Shown: in pieces, positions 8,600-17,972 of the stretch
Numbering within the stretch: position 1 is the first letter of the stretch
Layout: every line of letters starts with the position of its first letter
Source of the DNA: Blattabacterium cuenoti
Lineage (GTDB): Bacteria; Bacteroidota; Bacteroidia; Flavobacteriales; Blattabacteriaceae
Direction: 5' to 3'
NCBI RefSeq assembly: GCF_014251235.1
Contig: NZ_CP059181.1
Coordinates: 372,001 to 436,000, forward strand
Length of the DNA stretch: 64,000 nt
The notes under the pieces: model-generated
The model's input: only the letters and a program-made list of their open reading frames with translations
The model's database searches: none
What the model was told of the DNA's origin: nothing
Translations under genes and position numbers: made by a program

Positions 8600-9874
8600 T
8601 TAATACCATCCTGCGTAATCAGATTTACCACTTAACATTTCTTCTATACGAAGTAATTGATTATATTTAGCTGTTCGTTCAGAACGACAGATAGAACCTG
8701 TTTTTATTTTTCCAATATTTAAAGATACAGTTAAATCTGCTATAAAAGTATCTTCTGTTTCTCCAGAACGATGAGAAATAATATTATGATATCTGTGTTT
8801 TTTTGCTAAATTTATAGTTTCGATAGTTTCTGTTAATGTTCCTACTTGATTAAGTTTTATTAAAATAGAATTTGCCGAAAAATTTTTTATTCCTTTATTT
8901 AATTTTTCTACCTGAGTAACAAAAAGATCATCCCCTACTAATAGAATATCTTCACCTAATTCTTTAGTTAGAATATTCCATCCTATCCAATCATTTTGAT
9001 CCATTCCATCTTCTATAGATACAATTGGGTAACGCTTGACTAAATAAGATAAATATCTTACATGTTCTTCTCTAGATCTTTTTATACTTCCTTTCTCAAA
9101 TTTAGAATAATCATATACATTATTTGAATAAAATTCAGATGAGGCACAATCTAATGCTATTCCTATTTGATCATAAGGTATATAACCTGATAAATGAATA
9201 GATTCTAAAATATGATCTAAAACATCTTCTATTCCATTAAAATTAGAAGAAAAACCTCCTTCATCTCCAACACTTATTGATAATTTTTTTTTAAATAAAA
9301 GGTTTTTTAACTGATAAAAAACCTTATGTCCCATTTCAATAGCATCGTAAAAAGTATTAGCCTTCATAGGTACTATCATAAATTCTTGAAATGCTACAGG
9401 AGCATCAGAATGTCTTCCTCCATTTACTATATTAATCATAGGAACTGGTAATACATTTGTACTAAATACACCTCCAATATATTTATAAAGAGGAATATCC
9501 AATTCTTTAGCAGCAGCTTTTACTGCAGCGATAGATACACCTAATATAGAATTAGAACCCAATCTACTTTTATTTTTTGTTCCATCTAAATCTATCATTA
9601 GATGATCTATATAGATTTGATCTATAATAGATACACCTGTTAATTCTGGTGCTATAATATTATTAACATTATATATAGCTTTATATACTTCTTTTCCTAA
9701 AAATTTCTTTCCACCATCTCTTAATTCAAAAGCTTCATGTTCTCCTTTAGAAGCTCCAGAAGGAACAGAAAAACGTCCCAAAACATTATTATTTGTTATA
9801 ACATCTACTTCTATTGTTGGATTTCCTCTTGAATCTAATATCTGTCTGGCTTTTATCCTTTTAATTTTTCTCAT
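8600..9874 (-). CDS. eno: Enolase
   Basis: Interconverts 2-phosphoglycerate and phosphoenolpyruvate. 424 residues with the N-terminal signature RGNPTIEVDV, loop PSGASKGEHEA, GDEGGF, the metal-binding IEDGMDQNDW and GDDLFVTQ, catalytic lysine in LIKLNQVGT, and SHRSGETEDTFIADL near the end. Complete and ordinary. Its ATG (9872-9874) overlaps the end of rplQ by 14 bases, so it is probably read through from the alpha operon. In free-living Flavobacteria another gene (carA) often lies between rplQ and eno; here they abut. Confidence 0.97.
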   Translation of the reverse strand: MRKIKRIKARQILDSRGNPTIEVDVITNNNVLGRFSVPSGASKGEHEAFELRDGGKKFLGKEVYKAIYNVNNIIAPELTGVSIIDQIYIDHLMIDLDGTKNKSRLGSNSILGVSIAAVKAAAKELDIPLYKYIGGVFSTNVLPVPMINIVNGGRHSDAPVAFQEFMIVPMKANTFYDAIEMGHKVFYQLKNLLFKKKLSISVGDEGGFSSNFNGIEDVLDHILESIHLSGYIPYDQIGIALDCASSEFYSNNVYDYSKFEKGSIKRSREEHVRYLSYLVKRYPIVSIEDGMDQNDWIGWNILTKELGEDILLVGDDLFVTQVEKLNKGIKNFSANSILIKLNQVGTLTETIETINLAKKHRYHNIISHRSGETEDTFIADLTVSLNIGKIKTGSICRSERTAKYNQLLRIEEMLSGKSDYAGWY

Positions 9875-10310
9875 TACTGATCAAACTTATATCTCTTTTT
9901 TTTTTACCACTACGTCTTGTTGCCTTTGATGATTGTTTAGAATTATAAATTCTATTAAAATCAACTAATTCTATTAAAGATAATTTACCCATATCACCAA
10001 GTCGAGATCCTATTTTTATAATTCTTGTATATCCACCAGACCTTTCTCTAACTTTTCTGAAAGATTCTTCAAAAAGTTCCTGAACAGCTTTTTTATCTCT
10101 TAATAAAGAAAATATATTTCTTCTAGAATGTGTAGTATCTATTTTAGATTTAGTGATAATAGGTTCTATATATTTTCTTAACACTTTAGCTTTTCCTAAA
10201 GTCGTATAAATTCTTTTTTCTTTAATTAAAGAAGAAGACATATTAGATAAAAGTGATTTTACATGTTCTTTTTTTCTTCCTAAATGGTTATTTTTTTTTC
10301 TATGATTCAT
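9861..10310 (-). CDS. rplQ: Large-subunit ribosomal protein bL17
   Basis: Binds 23S rRNA domain III near the exit tunnel. 149 residues, with the usual MNHRKKNNHLGR start, LIKEKRIYTTLGKAKVLRKYIEPIITK, and a basic C-terminal tail (SSKATRRSGKKKRD) longer than in E. coli, as is common in Bacteroidota. Last ribosomal gene of the alpha operon, five bases after rpoA and overlapping eno by 14 bases. Confidence 0.96.
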   Translation of the reverse strand: MNHRKKNNHLGRKKEHVKSLLSNMSSSLIKEKRIYTTLGKAKVLRKYIEPIITKSKIDTTHSRRNIFSLLRDKKAVQELFEESFRKVRERSGGYTRIIKIGSRLGDMGKLSLIELVDFNRIYNSKQSSKATRRSGKKKRDISLISNEKN

Positions 10311-10315
10311 AAATC

Positions 10316-11308
10316 CTAATTTAATTTAAAATCTGAAATATCCATTCCAAAATATAAACCTTTTTCTTTCATTTTATTTTCTAATTCTTCTAGTGATTTT
10401 TTACCAAAATTTCTCATTTTTAACATAGTGGATTTACTACATTTCACTAAATCATATATAGATTCTATAGAAGCATTTTTTAAACAATTTTTTGTACGAA
10501 CAGATAAATCCATATCCATTAATTTAGATTTTAATAATGTTCGCATTCGTAAAAATTCATCATCATATTTTTTTGCTTTATTATTAATCTCATTATTTTC
10601 TATTTTTCCTATTTTTTCATGAGAAAAAATAGAAAAGTATTTTATCAGGATTAAAGACGCTTCCATTAAAGCGATTTTTGGACAGATAGATCCATCTGTT
10701 TTTATTTCTAAAGAAAGACTTTCAAAGTCTGTTTTTTTACCTACTCGGCAATTTTCAACTGTATATTTTACATTTTTTATAGGAGTATAAATAGAATCTA
10801 TAGGAATATTTCCTATTAAATCTTCATCTTTTTTATTCATTTCAGCAGGAATATACCCTCTTCCTTCTTCTATAGTAAAACTCATTTCTAATGGAACTGA
10901 TTTTTCTTTATTACAAAGAACTAAATCTTTGTTAATAATTTGAAAACTAGAAATAAATTCATTTAACATATCTCCAGTAATTTTTTCATGATTCTTAATT
11001 AGGATGTTCACTATTTCTTTAGAAACTCCATCAATTTTCTTCTTGAAACGAATTTTTTTAAAATTTAAAATAATTTCAGTTACATCTTCCACTATTCCTT
11101 CTATTGTAGAAAACTCATATTTTACTCCTTTTACTCTAATCGAGGTTACAGCATAACCTTTTAAAGAGCCTAATAAAACTCTTCTTAAAGAATTTCCTAA
11201 CGTTAAACCATATCCTGGCTCCAAAGGTTGTAAATGAAAAATACCATTTTTATCCGAAAGTTCTGATACCGTGATCTTATCAGGTTGAACAAAATCAATA
11301 ATAGACAT
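10316..11308 (-). CDS. rpoA: RNA polymerase alpha subunit
   Basis: Assembles the core polymerase and contacts promoters and activators. 330 residues. The N-terminal assembly domain (about 1-230) has LEPGYGLTLGNSLRRVLLGSLKGYAV near residues 27-53. The C-terminal domain (about 265-330) keeps a helix-hairpin-helix segment (VRTKNCLKNASI, MRNFGKKSLEELENKM). It lies in the alpha operon between rpsD and rplQ. Full length, with no sign of decay; the retained CTD means activator contact remains possible. Confidence 0.97.
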   Translation of the reverse strand: MSIIDFVQPDKITVSELSDKNGIFHLQPLEPGYGLTLGNSLRRVLLGSLKGYAVTSIRVKGVKYEFSTIEGIVEDVTEIILNFKKIRFKKKIDGVSKEIVNILIKNHEKITGDMLNEFISSFQIINKDLVLCNKEKSVPLEMSFTIEEGRGYIPAEMNKKDEDLIGNIPIDSIYTPIKNVKYTVENCRVGKKTDFESLSLEIKTDGSICPKIALMEASLILIKYFSIFSHEKIGKIENNEINNKAKKYDDEFLRMRTLLKSKLMDMDLSVRTKNCLKNASIESIYDLVKCSKSTMLKMRNFGKKSLEELENKMKEKGLYFGMDISDFKLN

Positions 11309-11319
11309 ATAATTTTTCC

Positions 11320-11928
11320 TTATTTTGAATAAAACTCAACAATGAGTTGTTCTTTAATGTTTTCGGGAATTTCCTTTCTCTTTGGCATAATTCTAAATAT
11401 TCCAAACATTTCTTTTTCATTTGAAACTAACCAATCCATTACAGATCTTGTTTTATCATTTATAGTATTTAATATAACAGGATGTTTTTTAGATTTATTT
11501 TTCACACTTATACGATCTCCAACTTTTAATTTAAAAGATGGAATATTAACAATATGATCATTTACCATAATATGCCTATGAGAGACTATCTGACGGGCAG
11601 ATGATCTAGATGGAGCAAAATTTAAACGAAAAACAATATTATCCAAACGTGATTCACACTCTTGTAATAATAATTCTCCAGTTATTCCTTTTTTTCTTGA
11701 AACCTCAAAGAATAATTTTTTGAATTGATTTTCTAATATACCATAAGTATATTTAGCTTTTTGTTTTTCTGATAGTTGAATAAAATATTCTGAACGTTTT
11801 ACTCTACGACGACTATTTCCATGTTGACCAGATGGATATCTTCTTCTGTCAAAATATTTATCTTCTCCATATATACATTCTCCAAACTTACGAGAAATTT
11901 TTGTTTTTGGTCCTACATATCTTGCCAT
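11320..11928 (-). CDS. rpsD: Small-subunit ribosomal protein uS4
   Basis: Primary 16S rRNA binder that nucleates 30S assembly. 202 residues starting MARYVGPKTKISRKFGE, with the S4 RNA-binding motif near residues 90-150 (CESRLDNIVFRLNFAPSR, VSHRHIMVNDHIVNIPSF). The zinc-free form. In E. coli S4 represses the alpha operon; no clear equivalent operator was seen here. Lies between rpsK and rpoA. Confidence 0.97.
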   Translation of the reverse strand: MARYVGPKTKISRKFGECIYGEDKYFDRRRYPSGQHGNSRRRVKRSEYFIQLSEKQKAKYTYGILENQFKKLFFEVSRKKGITGELLLQECESRLDNIVFRLNFAPSRSSARQIVSHRHIMVNDHIVNIPSFKLKVGDRISVKNKSKKHPVILNTINDKTRSVMDWLVSNEKEMFGIFRIMPKRKEIPENIKEQLIVEFYSK

Positions 11929-11950
11929 AAAAATATTTATAAATAAATTT

Positions 11951-12343
11951 TTATACTCTTCTCCTTTTAGGAGGACGACAACCGTTATGAGGTAACGGTG
12001 TTATATCCTTTATTATAGTTACTATCAAGCCAGAATTACTCAAGGATCTTATAGCAGAATCTCTTCCACCTCCAGGTCCTTTAATATTTATTTCTATTTT
12101 TTTTATTCCAGCATTTAATCCTTTTTTTGCTACATCTTCTGCCGCTATTTGAGCAGCATATGGAGTATTTTTTTTGGATCCTTTAAAGTTCATTTTTCCG
12201 GCAGAAGACCATGCTATTACATCTCCTTTTTTATTAGTTAAAGTAATAATAATATTATTAAAAGTAGATTGAATATGTGCAACTCCAAAAGAATCAACTA
12301 TTACAGATTTTTTTTTCTTTAATAACTTTTTTTTTCCATACAT
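11951..12343 (-). CDS. rpsK: Small-subunit ribosomal protein uS11
   Basis: Platform protein of the 30S subunit. 130 residues, with the conserved core [35 protein letters not shown] and the C-terminal [10 protein letters not shown]. The lysine-rich N-terminus ([10 protein letters not shown]) is slightly extended. Between rpsM and rpsD with short spacers. Confidence 0.97.
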   Translation of the reverse strand: MYGKKKLLKKKKSVIVDSFGVAHIQSTFNNIIITLTNKKGDVIAWSSAGKMNFKGSKKNTPYAAQIAAEDVAKKGLNAGIKKIEINIKGPGGGRDSAIRSLSNSGLIVTIIKDITPLPHNGCRPPKRRRV

Positions 12344-12356
12344 AGTAAAAATTTTT

Positions 12357-12740
12357 TTATTTCGTAATCTTCTTCTTATTTGCTACAGTTTTCTTTTTCC
12401 CTTTTCTTGTCCTACAATTATTTTTTGTTTTCTGTCCTCTTAATGGTAAATGTTTTCTGTGTCTAGTACCCCTATAACATCCAATATCCATTAGTCTCTT
12501 AATACTTAATTGTACTTCTGACCTTAATTCTCCTTCAATTTTTATATAATCTGATACATATTTTCTTATACGACTTAATTCTTCATCAGACCAATTTTTT
12601 ACTTTAACATTTTCATCAATTCTAACAGATAATAATATTTTTTTAGATAAACTTATATTTATTCCATACAAATAAGTAAGTCCAATTACACCTCTTTTTG
12701 ATTTAGGGATATCAATCCCTGATATTCTAATTCTGGACAT
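12357..12740 (-). CDS. rpsM: Small-subunit ribosomal protein uS13
   Basis: Head protein of the 30S subunit contacting the 50S (bridge B1) and P-site tRNA. 127 residues beginning [21 protein letters not shown], with [17 protein letters not shown] near residues 88-104 and a basic tail. The ATG at 12738-12740 follows the rpmJ stop by six bases. Confidence 0.97.
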   Translation of the reverse strand: MSRIRISGIDIPKSKRGVIGLTYLYGINISLSKKILLSVRIDENVKVKNWSDEELSRIRKYVSDYIKIEGELRSEVQLSIKRLMDIGCYRGTRHRKHLPLRGQKTKNNCRTRKGKKKTVANKKKITK

Positions 12741-12746
12741 AAATTA

Positions 12747-12863
12747 CTAACCTTGTCTTTGTTTAAATCTAGGATTTTTTTTATTAATAATTCGCAAACG
12801 ACCTTTTCTAATAATAATTTTACAATCTTTTGTCCTTTTTTTTAAAGATGATTTAATTTTCAT
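12747..12863 (-). CDS. rpmJ: Large-subunit ribosomal protein bL36
   Basis: A 38-residue protein found by translating the gap between rpsM and infA. It starts [15 protein letters not shown] and ends NPRFKQRQG. Of the four zinc ligands of the zinc-binding form only one Cys (residue 14) remains; the positions of the other two Cys and the His are Thr, Asn and Phe, so this is the zinc-independent form usual in Bacteroidota. The ATG lies 12 bases after the infA stop. The order infA-rpmJ-rpsM is the conserved one. Confidence 0.95.
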   Translation of the reverse strand: MKIKSSLKKRTKDCKIIIRKGRLRIINKKNPRFKQRQG

Positions 12864-12875
12864 AAAAATTTTTTT

Positions 12876-13091
12876 TTAATATCTATACGTAATTCTTCCC
12901 CTTTCTAAATCATAAGAAGACATTTCTAATTTAACTTTATCACCAGGTAATATTTTAATATAATGCATCCTCATTTTACCAGAAATATGAGCTTTAACAA
13001 TACATCCATTTTCCAATTCTACACGAAACATTGCATTTGGAGATGATTCTATAATTTTACCGTCAACTTCAATATGTTTTTGTTTAGCCAT
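12876..13091 (-). CDS. infA: Translation initiation factor IF-1
   Basis: Binds the 30S A site during initiation. The 71-residue S1-like OB-fold protein is complete: [49 protein letters not shown] and the terminal GRITYRY. Located between secY and rpmJ as in most Bacteroidota, with a 56-base spacer to secY. Confidence 0.97.
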   Translation of the reverse strand: MAKQKHIEVDGKIIESSPNAMFRVELENGCIVKAHISGKMRMHYIKILPGDKVKLEMSSYDLERGRITYRY

Positions 13092-13147
13092 ACACTTTCT
13101 TTATATTTGTTATAAATATAACAAAAAATTAAATTTTATTATATAAA

Positions 13148-14530
13148 TTATATGGGATACCTAATGTTTCTATTTTTCATCATCATTAAATCATCATAAT
13201 AATAATTTAATAAATGCATATTCACTTGTTGAATAATATCTAAAACAACTCCAACTAAGATTAACAAAGAAGTTCCTCCATAAAATAGGGAAAAATTTTG
13301 GGTGATTCCAATACGAAAAACAATAGAAGGTAATATAGCTATTAAAGCTAATAAAATAGAACCAGGAAATGTTATTTTAGACAAAATAGAATCTAAATAT
13401 TTTGCTGTATCTTTTCCAGGTTTAATTTTAGGTATATGTCCTCCATTTCTTTTTAAATCATCAGCTATTTGATTCACTGGAATAGTAATAGCTGTATAAA
13501 AAAAAGTAAAAATTATAACTAAACTTGAAAAGGCTAAATTATACCATAAACCATATACATCTTGAAATAAATGAAAAAAATTTTTTATTTTATTATTGGA
13601 TACATAATCATAAAAAGTTAAAGGAAAAAGCATAATTGCCTGAGAAAAAATAATTGGCATTACACCTGCAGATGTCATTTTTAATGGAATATACTGATGT
13701 TTTCTATGCATTATTTTAGAACTAAAGACTGTTGATTTATGATGAGAAACATATTGAACTTGTATTTTCCTAATTGCTTGTATAATTACAATAGAAAAAA
13801 GGATAACTAATAACCATAACATTAATTCAAGAAATAAAACTATTAAACCACCATGTCCGACTTCGGTTTTATTATATATTTCTTTAATTACTGCGTCTGG
13901 AAAACGAGCTACAATTCCTGACATGATAATTAAAGATATTCCATTTCCAACACCTTCTTCTGTCATCTTATCTCCTAACCACATAGTGAATATTGTTCCA
14001 GAAGTTAATACAACCATCCCTATAATCCAAAATAACATTTTTTCATAAAAAAAATCTATATTTAACAAATAAGCATGAGATAAAGTAGTATAAGGAATAA
14101 ATTGCTTTGTTAAAGATATCAAATACAAAGGACCCTGAATCATACATATTCCAATAGTTAACCATCTTATTATTAGATTTACTTGTTTTTTTCCACTTTC
14201 TCCATCCTTTTGCAGTCTTTGTAAAGAAGGAACAACTAAACACATTAATTGTATAATAATAGAAGCAGAAATATAAGGCATTATACCTAATGCAAAAATA
14301 GAAGCACGATTAAATGCCCCTCCTGTGAAAGAAGATAAAATTTGCATAATTCCCTTGGATCCTAAATTCATTTTATCTATAAAATCACTGATACCTAAAG
14401 GATTAATTCCAGGAAGAGGAATATATGCACCTAATCGGTATATTAATAAAAAATTTAAAGTTGTTATTATTTTATCACGTAATTCTTTTGCATTCCAAAT
14501 ATTATGAAATATAGTGAAGAAATTTTTCAT
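13148..14530 (-). CDS. secY: Preprotein translocase channel subunit SecY
   Basis: Pore of the Sec translocon in the inner membrane. 460 residues with ten predicted transmembrane helices. Conserved parts include YRLGAYIPLPGINP near 31-44, the plug/TM2 region with FALGIMPYISASIIIQL near 79-95, and EEGVGNGISLIIMSGI. It works with SecG (53924-54160 here) and YidC (38130-39851). Directly downstream of rplO, two bases apart, as the usual tail of the spc operon. Confidence 0.97.
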   Translation of the reverse strand: MKNFFTIFHNIWNAKELRDKIITTLNFLLIYRLGAYIPLPGINPLGISDFIDKMNLGSKGIMQILSSFTGGAFNRASIFALGIMPYISASIIIQLMCLVVPSLQRLQKDGESGKKQVNLIIRWLTIGICMIQGPLYLISLTKQFIPYTTLSHAYLLNIDFFYEKMLFWIIGMVVLTSGTIFTMWLGDKMTEEGVGNGISLIIMSGIVARFPDAVIKEIYNKTEVGHGGLIVLFLELMLWLLVILFSIVIIQAIRKIQVQYVSHHKSTVFSSKIMHRKHQYIPLKMTSAGVMPIIFSQAIMLFPLTFYDYVSNNKIKNFFHLFQDVYGLWYNLAFSSLVIIFTFFYTAITIPVNQIADDLKRNGGHIPKIKPGKDTAKYLDSILSKITFPGSILLALIAILPSIVFRIGITQNFSLFYGGTSLLILVGVVLDIIQQVNMHLLNYYYDDLMMMKNRNIRYPI

Positions 14531-14532
14531 TT

Positions 14533-14994
14533 CTATTCAAATAAAGCTTTTCCTCCAGATTTATTTATAACAAAAAGTGCTTTTTTACTAAATTTAGAAG
14601 CTTTTATTTTTAATGAATAACAAAATTTATTTTTTCCTGATAAAATTTTGATAATAGAATTTTTTTTAATTAATTTTTTCTCATATAAAACACTTTTAGT
14701 TATGATATTCTCATTGGATATTTTTTTATCATTTATCCACTTTTGTAAAGTGTCCAAACTAATTACAAAATATTTTTTTTTATTATAACTACGAAATCCA
14801 AATTTTGGAATTCTTCTTTGTATAGGCATCTGTCCTCCTTCAAATCCTACTTTTTTAGAAAATCCAGAGCGAGATTTCGCTCCTTTATGTCCTCTTCCAC
14901 AAGTTCCTCCTTTCCCACTTCCTTGTCCTCTACCTAATCTCAATTTTTTCTTTTTAGATCCTTTTTTTGGAGTTAAATATTTTAATGATTGCAT
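14533..14994 (-). CDS. rplO: Large-subunit ribosomal protein uL15
   Basis: Assembly protein in the middle of the 50S subunit. 153 residues with the glycine-rich basic N-terminus ([41 protein letters not shown]) and a C-terminal globular part. Only 21 bases separate its ATG from the rpsE stop, leaving no room for rpmD (L30), which normally sits between them. Confidence 0.96.
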   Translation of the reverse strand: MQSLKYLTPKKGSKKKKLRLGRGQGSGKGGTCGRGHKGAKSRSGFSKKVGFEGGQMPIQRRIPKFGFRSYNKKKYFVISLDTLQKWINDKKISNENIITKSVLYEKKLIKKNSIIKILSGKNKFCYSLKIKASKFSKKALFVINKSGGKALFE

Positions 14995-15015
14995 AAAATT
15001 AATTAATCTATAAAA

Positions 15016-15549
15016 TTACCCATTGTATACTCTTTCAATGGAAATTCCTCTTTGTTTTGCTATTATTTTAACATCCCTCATATAACTGAGAGCTTTTATT
15101 GTTGCTTTAATAATATTATGAGGATTTGAAGATCCTTTTGATTTAGATAAAACATTCCTTAATCCAACAGATTCAAGAACAGCTCTTAAAGGTCCTCCAG
15201 CTATTACTCCTGTACCTTCAGATGCTGGTTTAATTAAAATTTTAGCCCCTCCATATTTTGCTTCTTGTTCATGAGGAATAGTTCCATTAGGCAATATACA
15301 AACTTTACATAAACTTTTTTTTGCTCTTTCTCCAGCTTTACGAATTGCATCAGGTGCTTCTTTTGATTTTCCAAAACCATAACCAACCATTCCTTTTTCA
15401 TTACCTTTAATAACGATAGCGCTAAAACTAAAATATCTTCTTCCTTTAGTTACCTTGCATACTCTAGTCACGCCAATCAATTTTTCTCTTAATTCTAATC
15501 CAAGATATTTTTTTTTTTTTTCTTTATCAGATGTATTTTGGGCTTTCAT
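15016..15549 (-). CDS. rpsE: Small-subunit ribosomal protein uS5
   Basis: Contributes to decoding accuracy and mRNA unwinding at the 30S entry. 177 residues: S5 dsRNA-binding domain with [21 protein letters not shown] and [24 protein letters not shown], then the S5 C-terminal domain ([23 protein letters not shown]). Unusual: codons 10-14 run through 14 consecutive A on the coding strand (T run at 15508-15521), the longest homopolymer I noticed in a gene here. The reading frame is intact as given. Confidence 0.96.
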   Translation of the reverse strand: MKAQNTSDKEKKKKYLGLELREKLIGVTRVCKVTKGRRYFSFSAIVIKGNEKGMVGYGFGKSKEAPDAIRKAGERAKKSLCKVCILPNGTIPHEQEAKYGGAKILIKPASEGTGVIAGGPLRAVLESVGLRNVLSKSKGSSNPHNIIKATIKALSYMRDVKIIAKQRGISIERVYNG

Positions 15550-15560
15550 ATAATATCAAA

Positions 15561-15899
15561 TTAAAAATCTAATTCTTTCTCTCTTGCTCCTTCAGCTAAA
15601 GATTTCACTCGTCCATGATATAAATATCTACCTTTATCAAAAACAACTTTTTTTATATTTAATTTTTTAGCTCTTTCACCTAAAAGTTTTCCAACTTCAT
15701 TGGAAATTTCCATTTTTGTTTTTGATTGATTCATCAATAATAACTTTTTTTCTTGAGAAGATGAGTATGTCAATGTTTTTCCGGTTTGATCATCTATCAA
15801 TTGAGCATATATAGCTTTATTACTTCTAAAAATAGATATTCTCGGTTTATCTAATTTTCCAAGAAAATTTTTTTTTCTTTTAAAATTCTTTTTTACCAT
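15561..15899 (-). CDS. rplR: Large-subunit ribosomal protein uL18
   Basis: Binds 5S rRNA with L5. 112 residues: basic N-terminus, KPRISIFRSNKAIYAQLIDD, and the C-terminal FDKGRYLYHGRVKSLAEGARE. Complete. Separated from rplF by a 58-base gap carrying a short direct repeat. Confidence 0.96.
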   Translation of the reverse strand: MVKKNFKRKKNFLGKLDKPRISIFRSNKAIYAQLIDDQTGKTLTYSSSQEKKLLLMNQSKTKMEISNEVGKLLGERAKKLNIKKVVFDKGRYLYHGRVKSLAEGAREKELDF

Positions 15900-15915
15900 A
15901 ATATAATATTTTTTA

Positions 15916-15950
15916 TTATTACGTCATATATATCTTTATTTATTACGTCA
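15916..15950. repeat. Two direct copies of TTATTACGTCA
   Basis: The 11-base word TTATTACGTCA occurs at 15916-15926 and again at 15940-15950, 24 bases apart, filling most of the short spacer between rplF and rplR. Nothing else is seen in the gap. It may be a vestige of a small duplication or a paired protein-binding site; the sequence alone cannot tell. Confidence 0.6.
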
Positions 15951-15957
15951 ATAATAA

Positions 15958-16506
15958 CTAAGCAGTTTTACCTTCTTTTCTTCTGATTTCTTCTTTCAAA
16001 TATCTAATTCCTTTTCCTTTATATGGTTCTGGTTTTCTAAAAGAACGAATTTTTGCAGCAACTAAACCCAATAATTGTTTATTATACGATTTTAAAAGTA
16101 AAATAAAATTACTTCCTTTTTCTGTTTTTATATCTACAGATATTTCTTTTGGAATTTGAATCATAATACTATGAGAAAAACCCAAATTTAATTCTAAAAT
16201 ATTATTATCTCTATTAATAGCTCTATATCCAACACCTACCAATTCTAATTCTTTTTTAAATCCTTTAGTTACTCCTTGAATCATATTAAAAATTAAAACA
16301 CGATATAAACCATGTAGAGATTTAATTTTTTTAGATTCTATATTTCTAGTTAAATATAACTTATTATTATCTATTAATAATTTTATCTCCTCAGGAATTT
16401 TCAGGTTTAAAACACCTAATTTTCCTTTAACAATTATTAAATTTTTATCAATTTTTATATTTAAATCTTTAGGAATAAAGATAGGAATTTTTCCAATTTT
16501 AGACAT
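15958..16506 (-). CDS. rplF: Large-subunit ribosomal protein uL6
   Basis: Sits near the factor-binding site of the 50S. 182 residues made of two tandem L6 domains, ending with the diagnostic KPEPYKGKGIRYLKEEIRRKEGK. Starts MSKIGKIPIFIPKDL. Complete; in the spc operon between rpsH and rplR. Confidence 0.96.
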   Translation of the reverse strand: MSKIGKIPIFIPKDLNIKIDKNLIIVKGKLGVLNLKIPEEIKLLIDNNKLYLTRNIESKKIKSLHGLYRVLIFNMIQGVTKGFKKELELVGVGYRAINRDNNILELNLGFSHSIMIQIPKEISVDIKTEKGSNFILLLKSYNKQLLGLVAAKIRSFRKPEPYKGKGIRYLKEEIRRKEGKTA

Positions 16507-16521
16507 AGAAAATATATTTTT

Positions 16522-16911
16522 CTAATATATATAACACAATATTTCTCCTCCTAATTTTCTTTTTCTTGCTTGTTTATCCGTTAAAATACCATAAGATGTA
16601 GAAAGTATAGCTATACCCAATCCATTCAAAACACGAGGTAGTTCTTTGTATTTTGAATATTTTCTTAGACCTGGCTTGCTTATTCTAATAATTTTTTGTA
16701 TTACTGATACATTTTTATAATATTTTAAAGCAATCTTAATCGTTTTTATTTTTTTATCTCCTAATTTATAATCAAATATATAACCATTATCTAATAAAAC
16801 TTTGGATATTCCTTCTCTTATATTAGAAAATGGAACTTCTATGAATTTATGTTTAACCATACAAGCATTTCTAATTCGAGTTAAAAAATCTGCAATAGGA
16901 TCAGTATACAT
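16522..16911 (-). CDS. rpsH: Small-subunit ribosomal protein uS8
   Basis: Central 16S rRNA binder; in E. coli it represses the spc operon. 129 residues starting at the ATG of [16 protein letters not shown], the family's usual start, five bases after the rpsN stop. A TTG four codons upstream would overlap rpsN and is not needed. The C-terminus has [22 protein letters not shown] and GGEILCYIY. Confidence 0.96.
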   Translation of the reverse strand: MYTDPIADFLTRIRNACMVKHKFIEVPFSNIREGISKVLLDNGYIFDYKLGDKKIKTIKIALKYYKNVSVIQKIIRISKPGLRKYSKYKELPRVLNGLGIAILSTSYGILTDKQARKRKLGGEILCYIY

Positions 16912-16916
16912 AAAAA

Positions 16917-17186
16917 TTACCAACTTGCTTTCTTAACTCCGGGAATAAGACCTTGAGAAACCATATCTCTAAAAACAATGCGGGAAATACCAAATTTCCT
17001 CATATAACCTCTACATCTTCCAGTAATAGAACATCTATTTTTTAAACGGACAGGAGATGCATTTCTAGGCAACTTTTGTAACAATTCATAATTCTTAGAG
17101 TCTTTCAAAAACTTACGTTTTTTCGCATATTTTAAAACTATTTTTTCTCTTTTTCTTTGTCTTGCTTTTACTGATTCTTTAGCCAT
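16917..17186 (-). CDS. rpsN: Small-subunit ribosomal protein uS14
   Basis: Head protein of the 30S. 89 residues, the longer zinc-free class: [17 protein letters not shown], then [23 protein letters not shown] and [11 protein letters not shown] at the end. Located between rplE and rpsH, the standard order. Confidence 0.96.
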   Translation of the reverse strand: MAKESVKARQRKREKIVLKYAKKRKFLKDSKNYELLQKLPRNASPVRLKNRCSITGRCRGYMRKFGISRIVFRDMVSQGLIPGVKKASW

Positions 17187-17191
17187 ATTTT

Positions 17192-17746
17192 CTATTTATT
17201 TTTAAATGGAATACCAAATGAAGATAAAAGATCTTTTCCTTCTATATCACTTTTTGCAGACGTTACAAACGTAATATTCATTCCCATATTTTTTTTTATC
17301 TTATCTATATTTATTTCTGGATAAATCACTTGTTCGTTAATTCCAAGATTATAATTTCCAAAACCATCAAAACTGTTATTCTTTAAACCTTCAAAGTCTC
17401 TTACTCTTGGCAAAGAAATTACAATTAACCTTTCCAAAAATTCATACATCCTAACTTTTCTCAAAGTAACCATTACACCTATAGGTGTACCTTTTCTCAA
17501 CTTAAATCCAGATTCATCATGTTTAGAATAACATAAAACAGATTTTTGTCCAGTTATAGAAGATATTTCTTTTAATGAAAAATCAACTATTTTTTTATCT
17601 AAAACAAAAAATGATCCTATTCCTTGATGAATAATTATTTTTTTTAATCTTGGAACTTCCATAACAGAAGTATATTTAAACTTTTTCATCAATTTAGGAA
17701 TAATTTCAATATTATATAATATTTTTAATCTAGGATGATAAATCAT
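17192..17746 (-). CDS. rplE: Large-subunit ribosomal protein uL5
   Basis: Binds 5S rRNA and forms bridge B1b. 184 residues with [16 protein letters not shown] near 29-44, [33 protein letters not shown] and [15 protein letters not shown]. The ATG (17744-17746) overlaps the rplX TGA as ATGA, implying coupled translation. Confidence 0.97.
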   Translation of the reverse strand: MIYHPRLKILYNIEIIPKLMKKFKYTSVMEVPRLKKIIIHQGIGSFFVLDKKIVDFSLKEISSITGQKSVLCYSKHDESGFKLRKGTPIGVMVTLRKVRMYEFLERLIVISLPRVRDFEGLKNNSFDGFGNYNLGINEQVIYPEINIDKIKKNMGMNITFVTSAKSDIEGKDLLSSFGIPFKNK

Positions 17747-17958
17747 GAGTTTATCTTTTTGACATTTGAAATATGTATAGGCGCTTCTTTTTCTACAATA
17801 GAACCTTTCAGATTATTTCTATTTGGTTTTAAATGTTTTTTAATCATATTAATACCATGTATTAATACTTTATTTTTTTTTTTAATAACCTTTAGGATTG
17901 TTCCTTTTTTTCCTTTATTATTACCAGATAAAATATATACTAAATCTCCTTTTTTCAT
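17743..17958 (-). CDS. rplX: Large-subunit ribosomal protein uL24, short form
   Basis: Assembly initiator that binds the 5' region of 23S rRNA. Only 71 residues, against about 100-105 in most bacteria. The KOW segment (KGDLVYILSGNNKGKKGTI) and the middle part (INMIKKHLKPN, IVEKEAPIHISNV) are present, but the C-terminal ~30 residues are absent because the frame ends at the overlapping rplE start. The N-terminal RNA-binding part is intact, so the protein is probably still functional. Confidence 0.9.
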   Translation of the reverse strand: MKKGDLVYILSGNNKGKKGTILKVIKKKNKVLIHGINMIKKHLKPNRNNLKGSIVEKEAPIHISNVKKINS

Positions 17959-17972
17959 ATATAAAAATATGT

